Shown piece by piece: positions 21,301-30,105 of a DNA stretch of 64,000 nucleotides (the stretch's first letter is position 1; every line of letters begins with the position of its first letter). The position numbers and the translations under genes were made by a program. The DNA is from an uncultured bacterium. GTDB lineage: Bacteria > Cyanobacteriota > Vampirovibrionia > Gastranaerophilales > Gastranaerophilaceae. The DNA is taken from the NCBI GenBank assembly GCA_947361225.1, contig CANAIK010000003.1:1-64000 (forward strand), read 5' to 3'. The notes under the pieces were generated by a model. That model was not told the origin of the DNA. It saw only the letters and a program-made list of their open reading frames with translations, and did no database searches.

Positions 21301-22378
21301 TAAAAACTTCCTTTTTTTTAATTCTACCATTAACTAAAAAATTGTCTTCGATTTTTTTAATTTTTTTAATTTCAACCTCAATACAATCACTAACTTCTTT
21401 TGTGTTTAGTCCTTTAACAAAATCTAAACCCGAACCGAAAATTTTAGGAGCAAAAAACAAATTAATTTCGTCTATAAACGAATTTTTTAAAAGCTCCGAG
21501 TTAAATCCCGCTCCTGATTCCACCATTATTGAATAAATTCCCATTTTATAAAGGGTGTAAAAAAGATTGGAAAAATTACTAAAAGGGATTTTCTCAATCC
21601 ACGTTGGGGTTTTAATATTAGAATTATTAACAAGAATTATTCTTGTATTATCACTATTAAAAACATTATAGTTAAGAGGAATTTTATTGTTAGGGTCAAA
21701 AATTATTCGAATTGGATTTTTTTTATTTTTTATTCTTACGTTAAGTCTTGGATTGTCCTCAAGGATTGTTCCTGAGCCAGACATTATTGCTTGATATTCA
21801 CTTCTTAGTTTTTGAACCTCTAATCTTGCTTTTTCATTTGTTATCCATTTGGATTTTTTTTCAATCGTTGCAATTTTAGAATCCAGTGTTATTGCGCTTT
21901 TTAGCATAATATAAGGAGTTTTTGTTGTAATATTTTTTATAAAAACTTTATTAAGTTCATAAGCCTCGTCCTCTAAAACCCCGACTACAACTTCAATTCC
22001 TGCTTTTTTTAATTTTTCAATTCCTCTTCCTTGAACCAAAGGATTGGGGTCAAGAATCCCCACAACAACTTTTTTAATCCCGGATTCTATAATTAAATCA
22101 GCACAAGGGGGCGTTTTTCCATAATGAGAACAAGGTTCTAAGTTAACCACCAAAGTCTTATTTTTTGTGTTGTTATTTGCGTTTTTTATCGCCTCAACTT
22201 CAGCGTGGGGCGAACCATAAGCACTATGAAACCCAAAAGAAATTATTCTATCCTCAATTTCATCATAAACAACAGATCCAACATAAGGATTGGGAATATT
22301 TTTGCCTTTTGCCTTAAGTGCAAGTTTAAAGCACTTTTTCATCAATTTTTCATAAATCTTCAATTTCGATTGATTCAA
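21281..22378 (-). CDS. ribD: riboflavin biosynthesis deaminase/reductase RibD
   Basis: HAEVEAIKNA and LEPCSHYGKTPPCADLIIESGIKKVVVGILDPNP; reductase domain follows. Confidence 0.94.
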   Translation of the reverse strand: MNQSKLKIYEKLMKKCFKLALKAKGKNIPNPYVGSVVYDEIEDRIISFGFHSAYGSPHAEVEAIKNANNNTKNKTLVVNLEPCSHYGKTPPCADLIIESGIKKVVVGILDPNPLVQGRGIEKLKKAGIEVVVGVLEDEAYELNKVFIKNITTKTPYIMLKSAITLDSKIATIEKKSKWITNEKARLEVQKLRSEYQAIMSGSGTILEDNPRLNVRIKNKKNPIRIIFDPNNKIPLNYNVFNSDNTRIILVNNSNIKTPTWIEKIPFSNFSNLFYTLYKMGIYSIMVESGAGFNSELLKNSFIDEINLFFAPKIFGSGLDFVKGLNTKEVSDCIEVEIKKIKKIEDNFLVNGRIKKKEVFNENFSN

Positions 22379-23627
22379 TTTCTGAGTCGTCTCCTAAAAA
22401 TTCCAGATAATCTTCTTCTGTAATTTCATCCTCTTTTAATTCCTCAACAACTTGTTTTTTCTTGAATTTTTTTAATACATCAACATTTTTTTTGCTCAAA
22501 TCCAAGTCGTTGTCCAAAGTTTTTGTGTAGGTATGAATGTAATCGGAATCAAAGATATTAGATCCGATTAAAAGTGAATTCTCTTTTATTTGCTCATAAA
22601 ACTGAGGAACAAAACCGCCCGAAACGTGTTCTTTTGAATCGTTAAGATAAAAAATATCCTCGATTTGACAATCCTCACCGACTTCTGAAATTGAACTTAT
22701 TGTTCTTTTTCCCAATTCGTCAATATCTACAAAAATTATAAGTTTAAAAATCGAACAAGCGATTTTTCTTGCGTCTTGATAATGCAAATAAGGCTTGTTT
22801 TCAAGAATTGCGTCTATAATTTTATCCAGCGCCTCTTGTTTATTGGACGCATCCAGAGTCACAACAAGATTGTTATAACCCAATAACCCTTGAGCAACAA
22901 AGTGGACAATATCTTCCTTTGCGCCGTTTACAAAGACTTTAGCGGGATTTGATGAAAAAATTGAGTTAATTAAAGATTTTTTTTGGTTTACATCGAAAAA
23001 AGAAGAAAAATCAAAGTTTGTAAAGTTTGGACTCTCGTTTTTTAATTCTTGTCTATAATCAAAAAGAAGACATCTGTCTTTAGGGAGCATTTTTTTTGTA
23101 AGTGCGCTTAATAATGTTGTTTTTAAACTGTCTTTTTTCCCTGCGATTACAATTGAGCCTTCAACAAAAACCAAAGTTTCCAAAAAAAGCGCAATTTCTT
23201 TAGAAACAGATCTTTCCTCAATTAAAGTTTTAAAATTTGCAAATTCATCACAATAATTCTTAACAAAAATCATTGCATTGCTGGATAAGGGAGGAAGGGT
23301 CATTGAAACATTGATTCCCAGTTTGTGGTTGAATTCAAAATACGGATTTTTCTCATCAAGTTGAACCCCGATATTAGATGCCACTTTTTTAACTAAATTC
23401 TCAAGTTGAACGTTGTCTCGAAACGTTATTTGAGATTGCAGCACAACTCCTTTTTTTTGAACATAAACATATTTTGCCCCGTTAACAAAAATCGAGTTGT
23501 TATTGGACTCGTTTAACAAAGGTTCAATCGGTCCTAATCCAATAAAATCAACTGCGTTGTTTTCCGGGATATATGCCCTTAATTCCTTTTTTTTAATTTC
23601 TTTTTTTAATCTATCCCTAAGCGACAT
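22350..23627 (-). CDS. CpaF-like secretion ATPase homologue with degenerate Walker A and B motifs
   Basis: GLGPIEPLLNESNNNSIFVNGAKYVYVQKKG matches the CpaF N-terminal pattern; IAGKKDSLKTTLLSAL and PAKVFVNGAKED occupy the Walker A and Walker B positions. Confidence 0.75.
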   Translation of the reverse strand: MSLRDRLKKEIKKKELRAYIPENNAVDFIGLGPIEPLLNESNNNSIFVNGAKYVYVQKKGVVLQSQITFRDNVQLENLVKKVASNIGVQLDEKNPYFEFNHKLGINVSMTLPPLSSNAMIFVKNYCDEFANFKTLIEERSVSKEIALFLETLVFVEGSIVIAGKKDSLKTTLLSALTKKMLPKDRCLLFDYRQELKNESPNFTNFDFSSFFDVNQKKSLINSIFSSNPAKVFVNGAKEDIVHFVAQGLLGYNNLVVTLDASNKQEALDKIIDAILENKPYLHYQDARKIACSIFKLIIFVDIDELGKRTISSISEVGEDCQIEDIFYLNDSKEHVSGGFVPQFYEQIKENSLLIGSNIFDSDYIHTYTKTLDNDLDLSKKNVDVLKKFKKKQVVEELKEDEITEEDYLEFLGDDSEIESIEIEDL

Positions 23628-24812
23628 TTACTCCCCCATTCTTCGAAGCAAATTAAAAATACCGTGATTATAAGTCGGATTTTTTGAATCCTTGAGATTT
23701 AAAAAATCTATATTTAGAATTTTAGCGCAAATTTCCTTATACGCTTTAGCAATGTTAGATTGCGGGTTTGTTTCAATAACAGTCCGTCCTAAGTTTATTG
23801 CATCAACTAAAGTTAGATAATTATTGGGAATTGTTGCAAAAACTTCCCTTCCGATTGTTTTTGCACCATCTTGAAGACTAATTTCCGAATTCTCAATGTA
23901 GCGATTAACAATCAATTTAACTTTAGACTTGCTATAACCCAATTGTTCGAACATTTGATAACACTTTTGACTATTTCGAATCGAAACAAGATTGAGCATT
24001 GTAATAAAGAGAATTATATCGGAATTATTAAGAATTGAAACTGTGGTTTCGTCCATTTCAGAGTTTGTATCAATAATAATATATTGAAAGATATTTTTTA
24101 ATATATTAATCAATTTTTGAACATCCTGGGGTTTGATTCTAAAATTAAAATCGGATTCCCTAAAAGATAAGACATACAATGAATCTTGGTATTTTTGCGC
24201 CAGCGCTAAAGTTCCTTTCTCGTCTTTTTTTTCAATCGAATTAATAGTTTCAATAAAGGAATTTTTCGCTTCAACTCCCAAAAAAGCTTCAATATCGGCT
24301 GTTTTAAAGTTTAAATCCAGAAGACAAACTTTATCTTTAGTTTCTCTTGAAAGTTGATAAGCTAAATTTAGCGCTAAAGAGGTTTTCCCGCTTGCCGCTT
24401 TGGGTGAATAAATACAAATTGTATTAGCGTCCGACTGCGTAACTTGATTTTTAGAGCTCTCGATTTTTTTAACAGACGCTTGCAGGATATTGGGCAGAAT
24501 CGGTTTTAATAAAAAATCCTTAATATCTTCCTTTAGAACCTTCGAAACCAATTCCGAGTTAATTTCATAAGAAAGAGCTATAAAATTAATATTTTTATTT
24601 TTTTCTTTAATTGCTCTAATTTTTTTAATTTTTTCACTAAAAGTATTGGAATCAATATCAAAAATTATCAAATCAATATTGGATAGTTCAACTTCGAATT
24701 GTGAAAAATCACCAAATGCACCAATAAGACTGATTTCTTCCATTTCATTTAAATAGGATGAAATCAAATCTTTAGAATTATTATTTTTATCAATTATTAT
24801 TGTTTTTAGCAT
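23628..24812 (-). CDS. CpaE-like protein (receiver-like domain + ParA/MinD-type ATPase)
   Basis: N-terminal receiver-like fold (MLKTIIIDKNNNSKDLISSYL), then ICIYSPKAASGKTSLALNLAYQLS. Confidence 0.8.
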   Translation of the reverse strand: MLKTIIIDKNNNSKDLISSYLNEMEEISLIGAFGDFSQFEVELSNIDLIIFDIDSNTFSEKIKKIRAIKEKNKNINFIALSYEINSELVSKVLKEDIKDFLLKPILPNILQASVKKIESSKNQVTQSDANTICIYSPKAASGKTSLALNLAYQLSRETKDKVCLLDLNFKTADIEAFLGVEAKNSFIETINSIEKKDEKGTLALAQKYQDSLYVLSFRESDFNFRIKPQDVQKLINILKNIFQYIIIDTNSEMDETTVSILNNSDIILFITMLNLVSIRNSQKCYQMFEQLGYSKSKVKLIVNRYIENSEISLQDGAKTIGREVFATIPNNYLTLVDAINLGRTVIETNPQSNIAKAYKEICAKILNIDFLNLKDSKNPTYNHGIFNLLRRMGE

Positions 24813-24862
24813 TTTCCCACTCTTAATATAATTATATTTTATAAGTGCAAATAAAAATATAC

Positions 24863-25369
24863 TTAATTAAGAGTATTTTTTAAAAAATTTAAAAATTCGT
24901 TAAGAGAAAACCTGACAATATCTTTTTTAATTTTATGCCTATTATTTGTAGAAGATTTTTTAGAAATATATTTTATAACTTTAATTTTATTTCTATATCC
25001 CAAAGAAATATAAACCAAACCAACGGGTTTTTCTAAAGTTCCTCCTGTTGGACCCAAGATTCCTGTTGTTGCAATAGAACAATCAGCTAATTGTAACAAT
25101 CCTAAAGACATTTGATAAGCAACTTGCTCGCTTACCGCCCCGAATTCTTCGAGTGTTTCTTTTTTTACGGATAAATAACGCTCTTTAGCCTCGTTTGAGT
25201 AAGTTACAAAGTTTTGATTAATAAAAGCACTGGAACCTGAGATATCCGTTAAATAAGAGCTGATTAATCCCCCTGTGCAGCTTTCTGCCGTTGATAGGGT
25301 AAGATTATTCTTAATCAAGAGTTCTTTTATTAGCCCCAGAATTTGTTTTTTATTAAATTGGGACATCAA
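24863..25369 (-). CDS. pncC: nicotinamide-nucleotide amidase (CinA C-terminal domain)
   Basis: STAESCTGGLISSYLTDISGSSAF and GPTGGTLEKPVGLVYI motifs. Confidence 0.92.
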   Translation of the reverse strand: MMSQFNKKQILGLIKELLIKNNLTLSTAESCTGGLISSYLTDISGSSAFINQNFVTYSNEAKERYLSVKKETLEEFGAVSEQVAYQMSLGLLQLADCSIATTGILGPTGGTLEKPVGLVYISLGYRNKIKVIKYISKKSSTNNRHKIKKDIVRFSLNEFLNFLKNTLN

Positions 25370-26039
25370 GACTTCCTAAAAGAATTATGTTAAATTCATC
25401 GTTCTTTTTAATGACAATTTCATCGCCCCGTCTAAATAAATCAGCTATTGTGTTATAAAAAGCCGATCCGACGCAAGCAACAGACCCCCCGATTGCAGCA
25501 ACCGGAACAAAAAGAATTTTTGCTCCGACAAACAAGTCATCCCCTGAGGTTGCGCCCCATTTTATTGTTCTTGGAACAATTTGACCCGCTTTTTTTAAGT
25601 CTCTGTTAACAGCCTTAAAATAATTTCCATTTGTAGTTATTGCGCCGTCCGGTTTTAGGACATATTCAAATTCACTTGCAATCCCCGAGTTGATTGGGAG
25701 CTGCAAACCGTGTTTTGTTACCAAATGATCCAGATTCAAATACAAAACCGCTGGCCTTGAAAGAGTTCTAGACAACTGCACTGCTGAAACCCTGCCTCTA
25801 AAAACGGTATTCTGAGGTAAAACCAGTTTGTTGTTAACATAAAGATCTTTTTTTAAACGAGCCTCAAACATTTCCCCTTCGCTAATACTTTGAGTAGTCA
25901 TAGAATCTGACATTAAAAGCTCAAATTTTGTCCCATAAGGAATTGTAACACTGTCTTTATCGGCATAAAGCTGATGAGCGGCATTCGCTGTTGAAATTAA
26001 TAGTGTTAGGGCTAATATTAAAATTTTTAGTTGTTTCAT
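25353..26039 (-). CDS. exported hypothetical protein
   Basis: N-terminal signal peptide (MKQLKILILALTLLISTANAA); beta-rich remainder. Confidence 0.7.
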   Translation of the reverse strand: MKQLKILILALTLLISTANAAHQLYADKDSVTIPYGTKFELLMSDSMTTQSISEGEMFEARLKKDLYVNNKLVLPQNTVFRGRVSAVQLSRTLSRPAVLYLNLDHLVTKHGLQLPINSGIASEFEYVLKPDGAITTNGNYFKAVNRDLKKAGQIVPRTIKWGATSGDDLFVGAKILFVPVAAIGGSVACVGSAFYNTIADLFRRGDEIVIKKNDEFNIILLGSLDVPI

Positions 26040-26040
26040 T

Positions 26041-26892
26041 TTATTTATCCTCTATTTTTATTGAGTTAAGCTCATTAACGGTTGTTGCTCCAAATTTTGC
26101 ACTTAAGTCATCAACGTGATGAATTATATAATAAAAAGGTTCCAAATCTTTTTCGCCTAAATCAATCATAGCGCCCCAATCAGACCTTCCGTGGTGGGAT
26201 GCTATCATTTTTGCAACATTTAAAAACCCATTGGACATACAAATTGTATATCCGTATTGAGAATGGGTAATCCAGTCTTTTCGAAATTGCTCGTTGTATT
26301 CGATTAATCCTGATTCAACATCGATTTCATATTCAAAAATTTTCCCGATATCGTGCAGAATCGAGGCCGCTATAACTTCGTCTTTATTTAAGTATTTTTT
26401 AACCTTGGGTAGAATTACTTTAGCAAATTCTACAACTTCATAAGTATGAATCACCAAACCGCCGATATAATTATGATGCATTTGTTTTGCCGCAGGCGTA
26501 ATTAAGAATTTTTCTTTATTTTTAGATAGAATATCAAGAACAAAATTTTTAAGCTTTTCGTCTTTAAAATTCTCAACTTCTTCGATTATTTTTGAATAAT
26601 AATATTCTCGTTTTTCTTCTTCTAGCCCTAAAGACGCCTGGGATAAGACTTCGAAGTTATTCAAAAGACAATTATTGTATTTTTCATTAAAACTTGCCGT
26701 AATAATTCGAATAATATTTCCAACCCTGGTTGAAACACCGTTAATTCTATTTAAGGTTTCCTCCCACAAAACGCAATTTAAAGTCGAGGAATCATCGAGG
26801 TTTTTAATCTGCATTTTTCCCATTTTAGTCCCTGCTTTGGTGTCGCCTATGGAAAAAGACAGAATTTCATATTTTGAACTTAAATCTAACAT
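26041..26892 (-). CDS. OB-fold/HD-domain protein, YhaM-like 3'-5' exoribonuclease
   Basis: N-terminal OB-like segment; IGGLVIHTYEVVEFA, ASILHDIGKIFEYE and IASHHGRSDWGA HD motifs. Confidence 0.8.
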   Translation of the reverse strand: MLDLSSKYEILSFSIGDTKAGTKMGKMQIKNLDDSSTLNCVLWEETLNRINGVSTRVGNIIRIITASFNEKYNNCLLNNFEVLSQASLGLEEEKREYYYSKIIEEVENFKDEKLKNFVLDILSKNKEKFLITPAAKQMHHNYIGGLVIHTYEVVEFAKVILPKVKKYLNKDEVIAASILHDIGKIFEYEIDVESGLIEYNEQFRKDWITHSQYGYTICMSNGFLNVAKMIASHHGRSDWGAMIDLGEKDLEPFYYIIHHVDDLSAKFGATTVNELNSIKIEDK

Positions 26893-26935
26893 ATAATAAT
26901 TCTACTACAATAATTCAAAAATCGCTATTATTAAA

Positions 26936-27922
26936 TTAAAAAAAGATTGTGTAGAATATAAAAGAAAAATACAAGATTCCAGGGATTATAAGTTGAATTA
27001 GGGTTATTTTTTTGCTTAAAGCTGTGGTTATTATAAAAAATAAACTGCAAATAATTAGAATTAAAGAATTAATTAATAAAAATTTATCCAAATTCCAGGG
27101 GGTTAGAATTATCCCTAAAGTCATTGGAATTGCTCCTTGAAAGACAATTGCGCCTAAAACATTGGATAAAGCCAGTTCGTCTTTATCTTTATTAAGCCAA
27201 ATAATACTATTAACACACTCCGGAAGTTCAGTTGCAAAAGGAGTTATAAAAAGACTTAGAATCATAGGGTTAATATTAAGAATATAGGAAAAATATTTTA
27301 TTTCCCCTATAAAAACGTGAGAGGATAGAACCAAAAGAACAATTGAAACAATAATTTGCAATAAAACAAGTTTTTTCTTAAAAAATTTATAGAAAATAAG
27401 TTCCTCAAGTTCTTGGAAGATAAAACTTTCCTTGGATTTAATAATTGTTCTATAAACAAAAACAAAATAGAATAGAACCAAAATAATTGCAAAAACTTTT
27501 TTATAAGGAAAAAAAGAGGCCATAATTGCTATTAAATAAACACAAAGAAAATACTTATATTCCCTTAAACTGTTTTTATAGTTGACTTTTAGCTCTTTTC
27601 TTTTTTTTAGAATTAAAACCAAACCCAATAAAAACAAAGCCAGTGTTGATAACATAAAAGGAGAGCCAAAAATCGCCCCAATTGCGATATTTTGCGCACT
27701 TTGGATATCCGTTTTAAGAACAACCGCCCCAATAATTGCAACAACAGGAACAATAGTTTCGGGTAAAGTTGTTCCAATGACCGCTAGAATTGACCCAACG
27801 GCGTTTGAACCCAATTTTAATTTTTGACCCAAATACTCAATTGCATTTGTAAAAAGATTGCAAGCGTAAATTATTACGAAAAGCGAGAATAAGGCAAAAA
27901 ATAAATTTAATAAAAAAAGCAT
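26936..27922 (-). CDS. sodium/calcium exchanger family membrane protein
   Basis: GSNAVGSILAVIGTTLPETIVPVVAIIGA and TPFATELPECVNSI alpha-repeat motifs. Confidence 0.85.
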   Translation of the reverse strand: MLFLLNLFFALFSLFVIIYACNLFTNAIEYLGQKLKLGSNAVGSILAVIGTTLPETIVPVVAIIGAVVLKTDIQSAQNIAIGAIFGSPFMLSTLALFLLGLVLILKKRKELKVNYKNSLREYKYFLCVYLIAIMASFFPYKKVFAIILVLFYFVFVYRTIIKSKESFIFQELEELIFYKFFKKKLVLLQIIVSIVLLVLSSHVFIGEIKYFSYILNINPMILSLFITPFATELPECVNSIIWLNKDKDELALSNVLGAIVFQGAIPMTLGIILTPWNLDKFLLINSLILIICSLFFIITTALSKKITLIQLIIPGILYFSFIFYTIFF

Positions 27923-27959
27923 TTATCATCCTTTTGTTTTTATGTTATCCTTAATTAAT

Positions 27960-28913
27960 ATGGAAGAAAAAATTCTCGATTTAATTAAAGAATCAAAAAG
28001 TATCTTAATAATAACACACATTAACCCCGATGGCGATACTTTGGGTTGCGCCAGTTGTCTTAGAAGTTTTATCGGAGATAAGGCAGATATCTTAATTCAA
28101 ATTAACGATAACTTTAATTTCCCCAATACCTACAATTTCTTGCCTTATTTAAAGGATTCTAAAAATTTTTCAACATTATCGGATAAATATGACCTAATAA
28201 TAGCCCTTGACACAGCTTCAATTGATAGGATTTTAAATCCCGCAAAAAACTTGTTTATAAACTGCAAAAACTCAATTGTCATTGATCATCATAAAACAAA
28301 TAAGGGTTTTGCGAAGTTTAACCATATAAAAGGCGGGGTAAGTTCTTGCGCTCAAGTGCTTTTTGACTTTTTTACAAAACTTAATATAAAAATTACAAAA
28401 GAAATGGCGATTGGTTTATACACAGGGCTTTTAACCGACACAGGCTGTTTTAAATACGAAAGCACAACTCCCCACACCTTTGAAACCGCAAAAGAATTGA
28501 CAACAACAGGGATAAATATTTCCAATATCGCTGATTTATGCTACACAAACAACCCCAAAAACCTTGTTTTGTTTCAGAATGAGCTTATATCCAAAGCGAA
28601 TTTTTGCTTTAATGACAGAGTTGCATATATTCTTATTACCAAAGAATATATCGACAAATACAACGCTAAAGACAACTTCACAGAGGGAATTGTCGAAGTT
28701 CTAAGATCAATTTCTTCGGTTGAAGTTGCATTTGTATTAAAAGAAAGTGAAATCGGAACAAAAGTTTCAATAAGAACAAAAGAACTGGACGCAACAAAAA
28801 TTACCGATAAATTCCACGGCGGAGGACACAAAAGAGCAGCCGGATGCACAATAAGAAAAAATATCAACAAATCACTGGAGTTGTTGTTAAAAGAAACTAA
28901 AGAACTGTTATGA
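27960..28913 (+). CDS. nrnA: DHH/DHHA1 phosphoesterase, NrnA-like
   Basis: ITHINPDGDTLGC, VIDHHKTN and GGGHKRAAGCT motifs; alternative ATG at 27942. Confidence 0.9.
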   Translation: MEEKILDLIKESKSILIITHINPDGDTLGCASCLRSFIGDKADILIQINDNFNFPNTYNFLPYLKDSKNFSTLSDKYDLIIALDTASIDRILNPAKNLFINCKNSIVIDHHKTNKGFAKFNHIKGGVSSCAQVLFDFFTKLNIKITKEMAIGLYTGLLTDTGCFKYESTTPHTFETAKELTTTGINISNIADLCYTNNPKNLVLFQNELISKANFCFNDRVAYILITKEYIDKYNAKDNFTEGIVEVLRSISSVEVAFVLKESEIGTKVSIRTKELDATKITDKFHGGGHKRAAGCTIRKNINKSLELLLKETKELL

Positions 28914-29791
28914 AAAAAATATTAAACATATTAAAAGAATACTTAGGGAACTTAATTAACAGCATTATAAGAGACGATTTCGCCAATGCTGCGGGTGAAA
29001 TGGCTTATATGATGGCACTTGGGATTTTTCCTTTCATGCTTTTTTTAATGGCGGTTTTTGGGTCTTTGGGGAAAACTTTTTTTGTTAATAAAGTAATTTT
29101 CGGTTTAAGCACAATTGCCCCTGAGGGTGTAATTGATTTAATTAACAGGGTTTTAGCCGAAGTTGTAATTTTTAAAAGCGGAAAATTAATGGCGCTTGTT
29201 GGGTTTTTTGTAACAATGTTTCTAACCTCCAATGCCATTGCGGTAATAATTAAGGGTTTAAATCGAGCAAACAATATTAACGAGAATCGAAGTTTTATTA
29301 AGGTTCGATTATTAGCAATGCTTATGGTTTTTGTTAATACTTTCTTCCTTTTTATAAGTATTAATTTAATTGTCTTAGGAAAAGTTATTCTTAATTTTAT
29401 CGGAATGTACTTATCAATCCCGAATGACGTTATTGATATGGTTTTAATAACAAGATGGCCAATCGCTTTTGTAATGTTGTTTTTATTGGCATCAATCAAC
29501 TATTATGTGCTCCCTGCAAGGGATTTTAGCGCAAAAAGAAAAAGTGTTATCCCCGGATCAATGTTCTTTTGCGTTTTTTGGTTGTTGGGCTCCTGGGCTT
29601 TTTCTCTTTATGTAAACGCACTTGGAACTTACAACAAAGTTTATGGAACAATTGGAACTTTTGCAATTCTTATGGTCTGGCTTTATTATTCCTCTATAAT
29701 TCTTCTTATCGGAGGTCAGGTCAACAACCAAACTTTAAGAAAATTGATTATCTTAGAAAAGAAAAAACAAAAACAAACCGAGAACGAATAA
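28910..29791 (+). CDS. YihY/virulence factor BrkB family membrane protein
   Basis: NAAGEMAYMMALGIFPFMLFL and GTYNKVYGTIGTFAILMVWLYYSSIILLIGGQVN. Confidence 0.9.
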   Translation: MKKILNILKEYLGNLINSIIRDDFANAAGEMAYMMALGIFPFMLFLMAVFGSLGKTFFVNKVIFGLSTIAPEGVIDLINRVLAEVVIFKSGKLMALVGFFVTMFLTSNAIAVIIKGLNRANNINENRSFIKVRLLAMLMVFVNTFFLFISINLIVLGKVILNFIGMYLSIPNDVIDMVLITRWPIAFVMLFLLASINYYVLPARDFSAKRKSVIPGSMFFCVFWLLGSWAFSLYVNALGTYNKVYGTIGTFAILMVWLYYSSIILLIGGQVNNQTLRKLIILEKKKQKQTENE

Positions 29792-29838
29792 AAATTATAT
29801 ACAACTTTGCAGCAAGTGCTCCTAAAACCAATCATAAC

Positions 29839-29905
29839 GTCATGCTGAACTTGTTTCAGCATCTTACCAATTATCAGATTCCAAAAAAACAAGTTCGGAG
29901 TGACA
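29839..29905 (+). repeat. palindromic dispersed repeat, GTCATGCTGAACTTGTTTCAGCATCT ... CAAGTTCGGAGTGACA
   Basis: Perfect 8-bp hairpin ATGCTGAA-CTTGT-TTCAGCAT at 29842..29862; the CTGAACTTG arm is complementary (8/9) to CAAGTTCGG; related copy at 56180..56206. Confidence 0.8.
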
Positions 29906-29928
29906 GTTTTAACTATTTTTAGTATAAT
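29900..29928 (+). promoter_or_regulatory. sigma70-type promoter (GTGACA-17 nt-TATAAT)
   Basis: -35 GTGACA 29900..29905, 17-nt spacer, -10 TATAAT 29923..29928, in an intergenic region. Confidence 0.6.
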
Positions 29929-29934
29929 CTGCTA

Positions 29935-30050
29935 CATAAGCCCCAAAAAAAATTGGGATAGAATGCTTTTGCCTCCTACCCCAATACTGTCTGGAATTAA
30001 GAATAGCTGGAAGTATGAAAAAGATTAATTATATATAACAATCTTTTTTA
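29935..30050 (+). ncRNA. candidate small RNA, family unknown
   Basis: Promoter just upstream; internal stem ATTGGGATAG/CTACCCCAAT (9/10 pairs); terminates at AAAAAGATT...AATCTTTTTT (30018..30049); no coding ORF explains it. Confidence 0.45.
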
Positions 30051-30105
30051 TCCTTTCTCAATTAGATAAAAGTATAATCTTATTTAACTTATAGGATAAT
30101 ACCCG

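Noticed and set aside
29972-30016. Possible SRP RNA-like apical loop (ACTGTCTGGAATTAAGAATAGCTGGAAGT)
   Set aside because: Lacks the GGAA-type tetraloop and the AGCAG side of SRP helix 8; resemblance is superficial.
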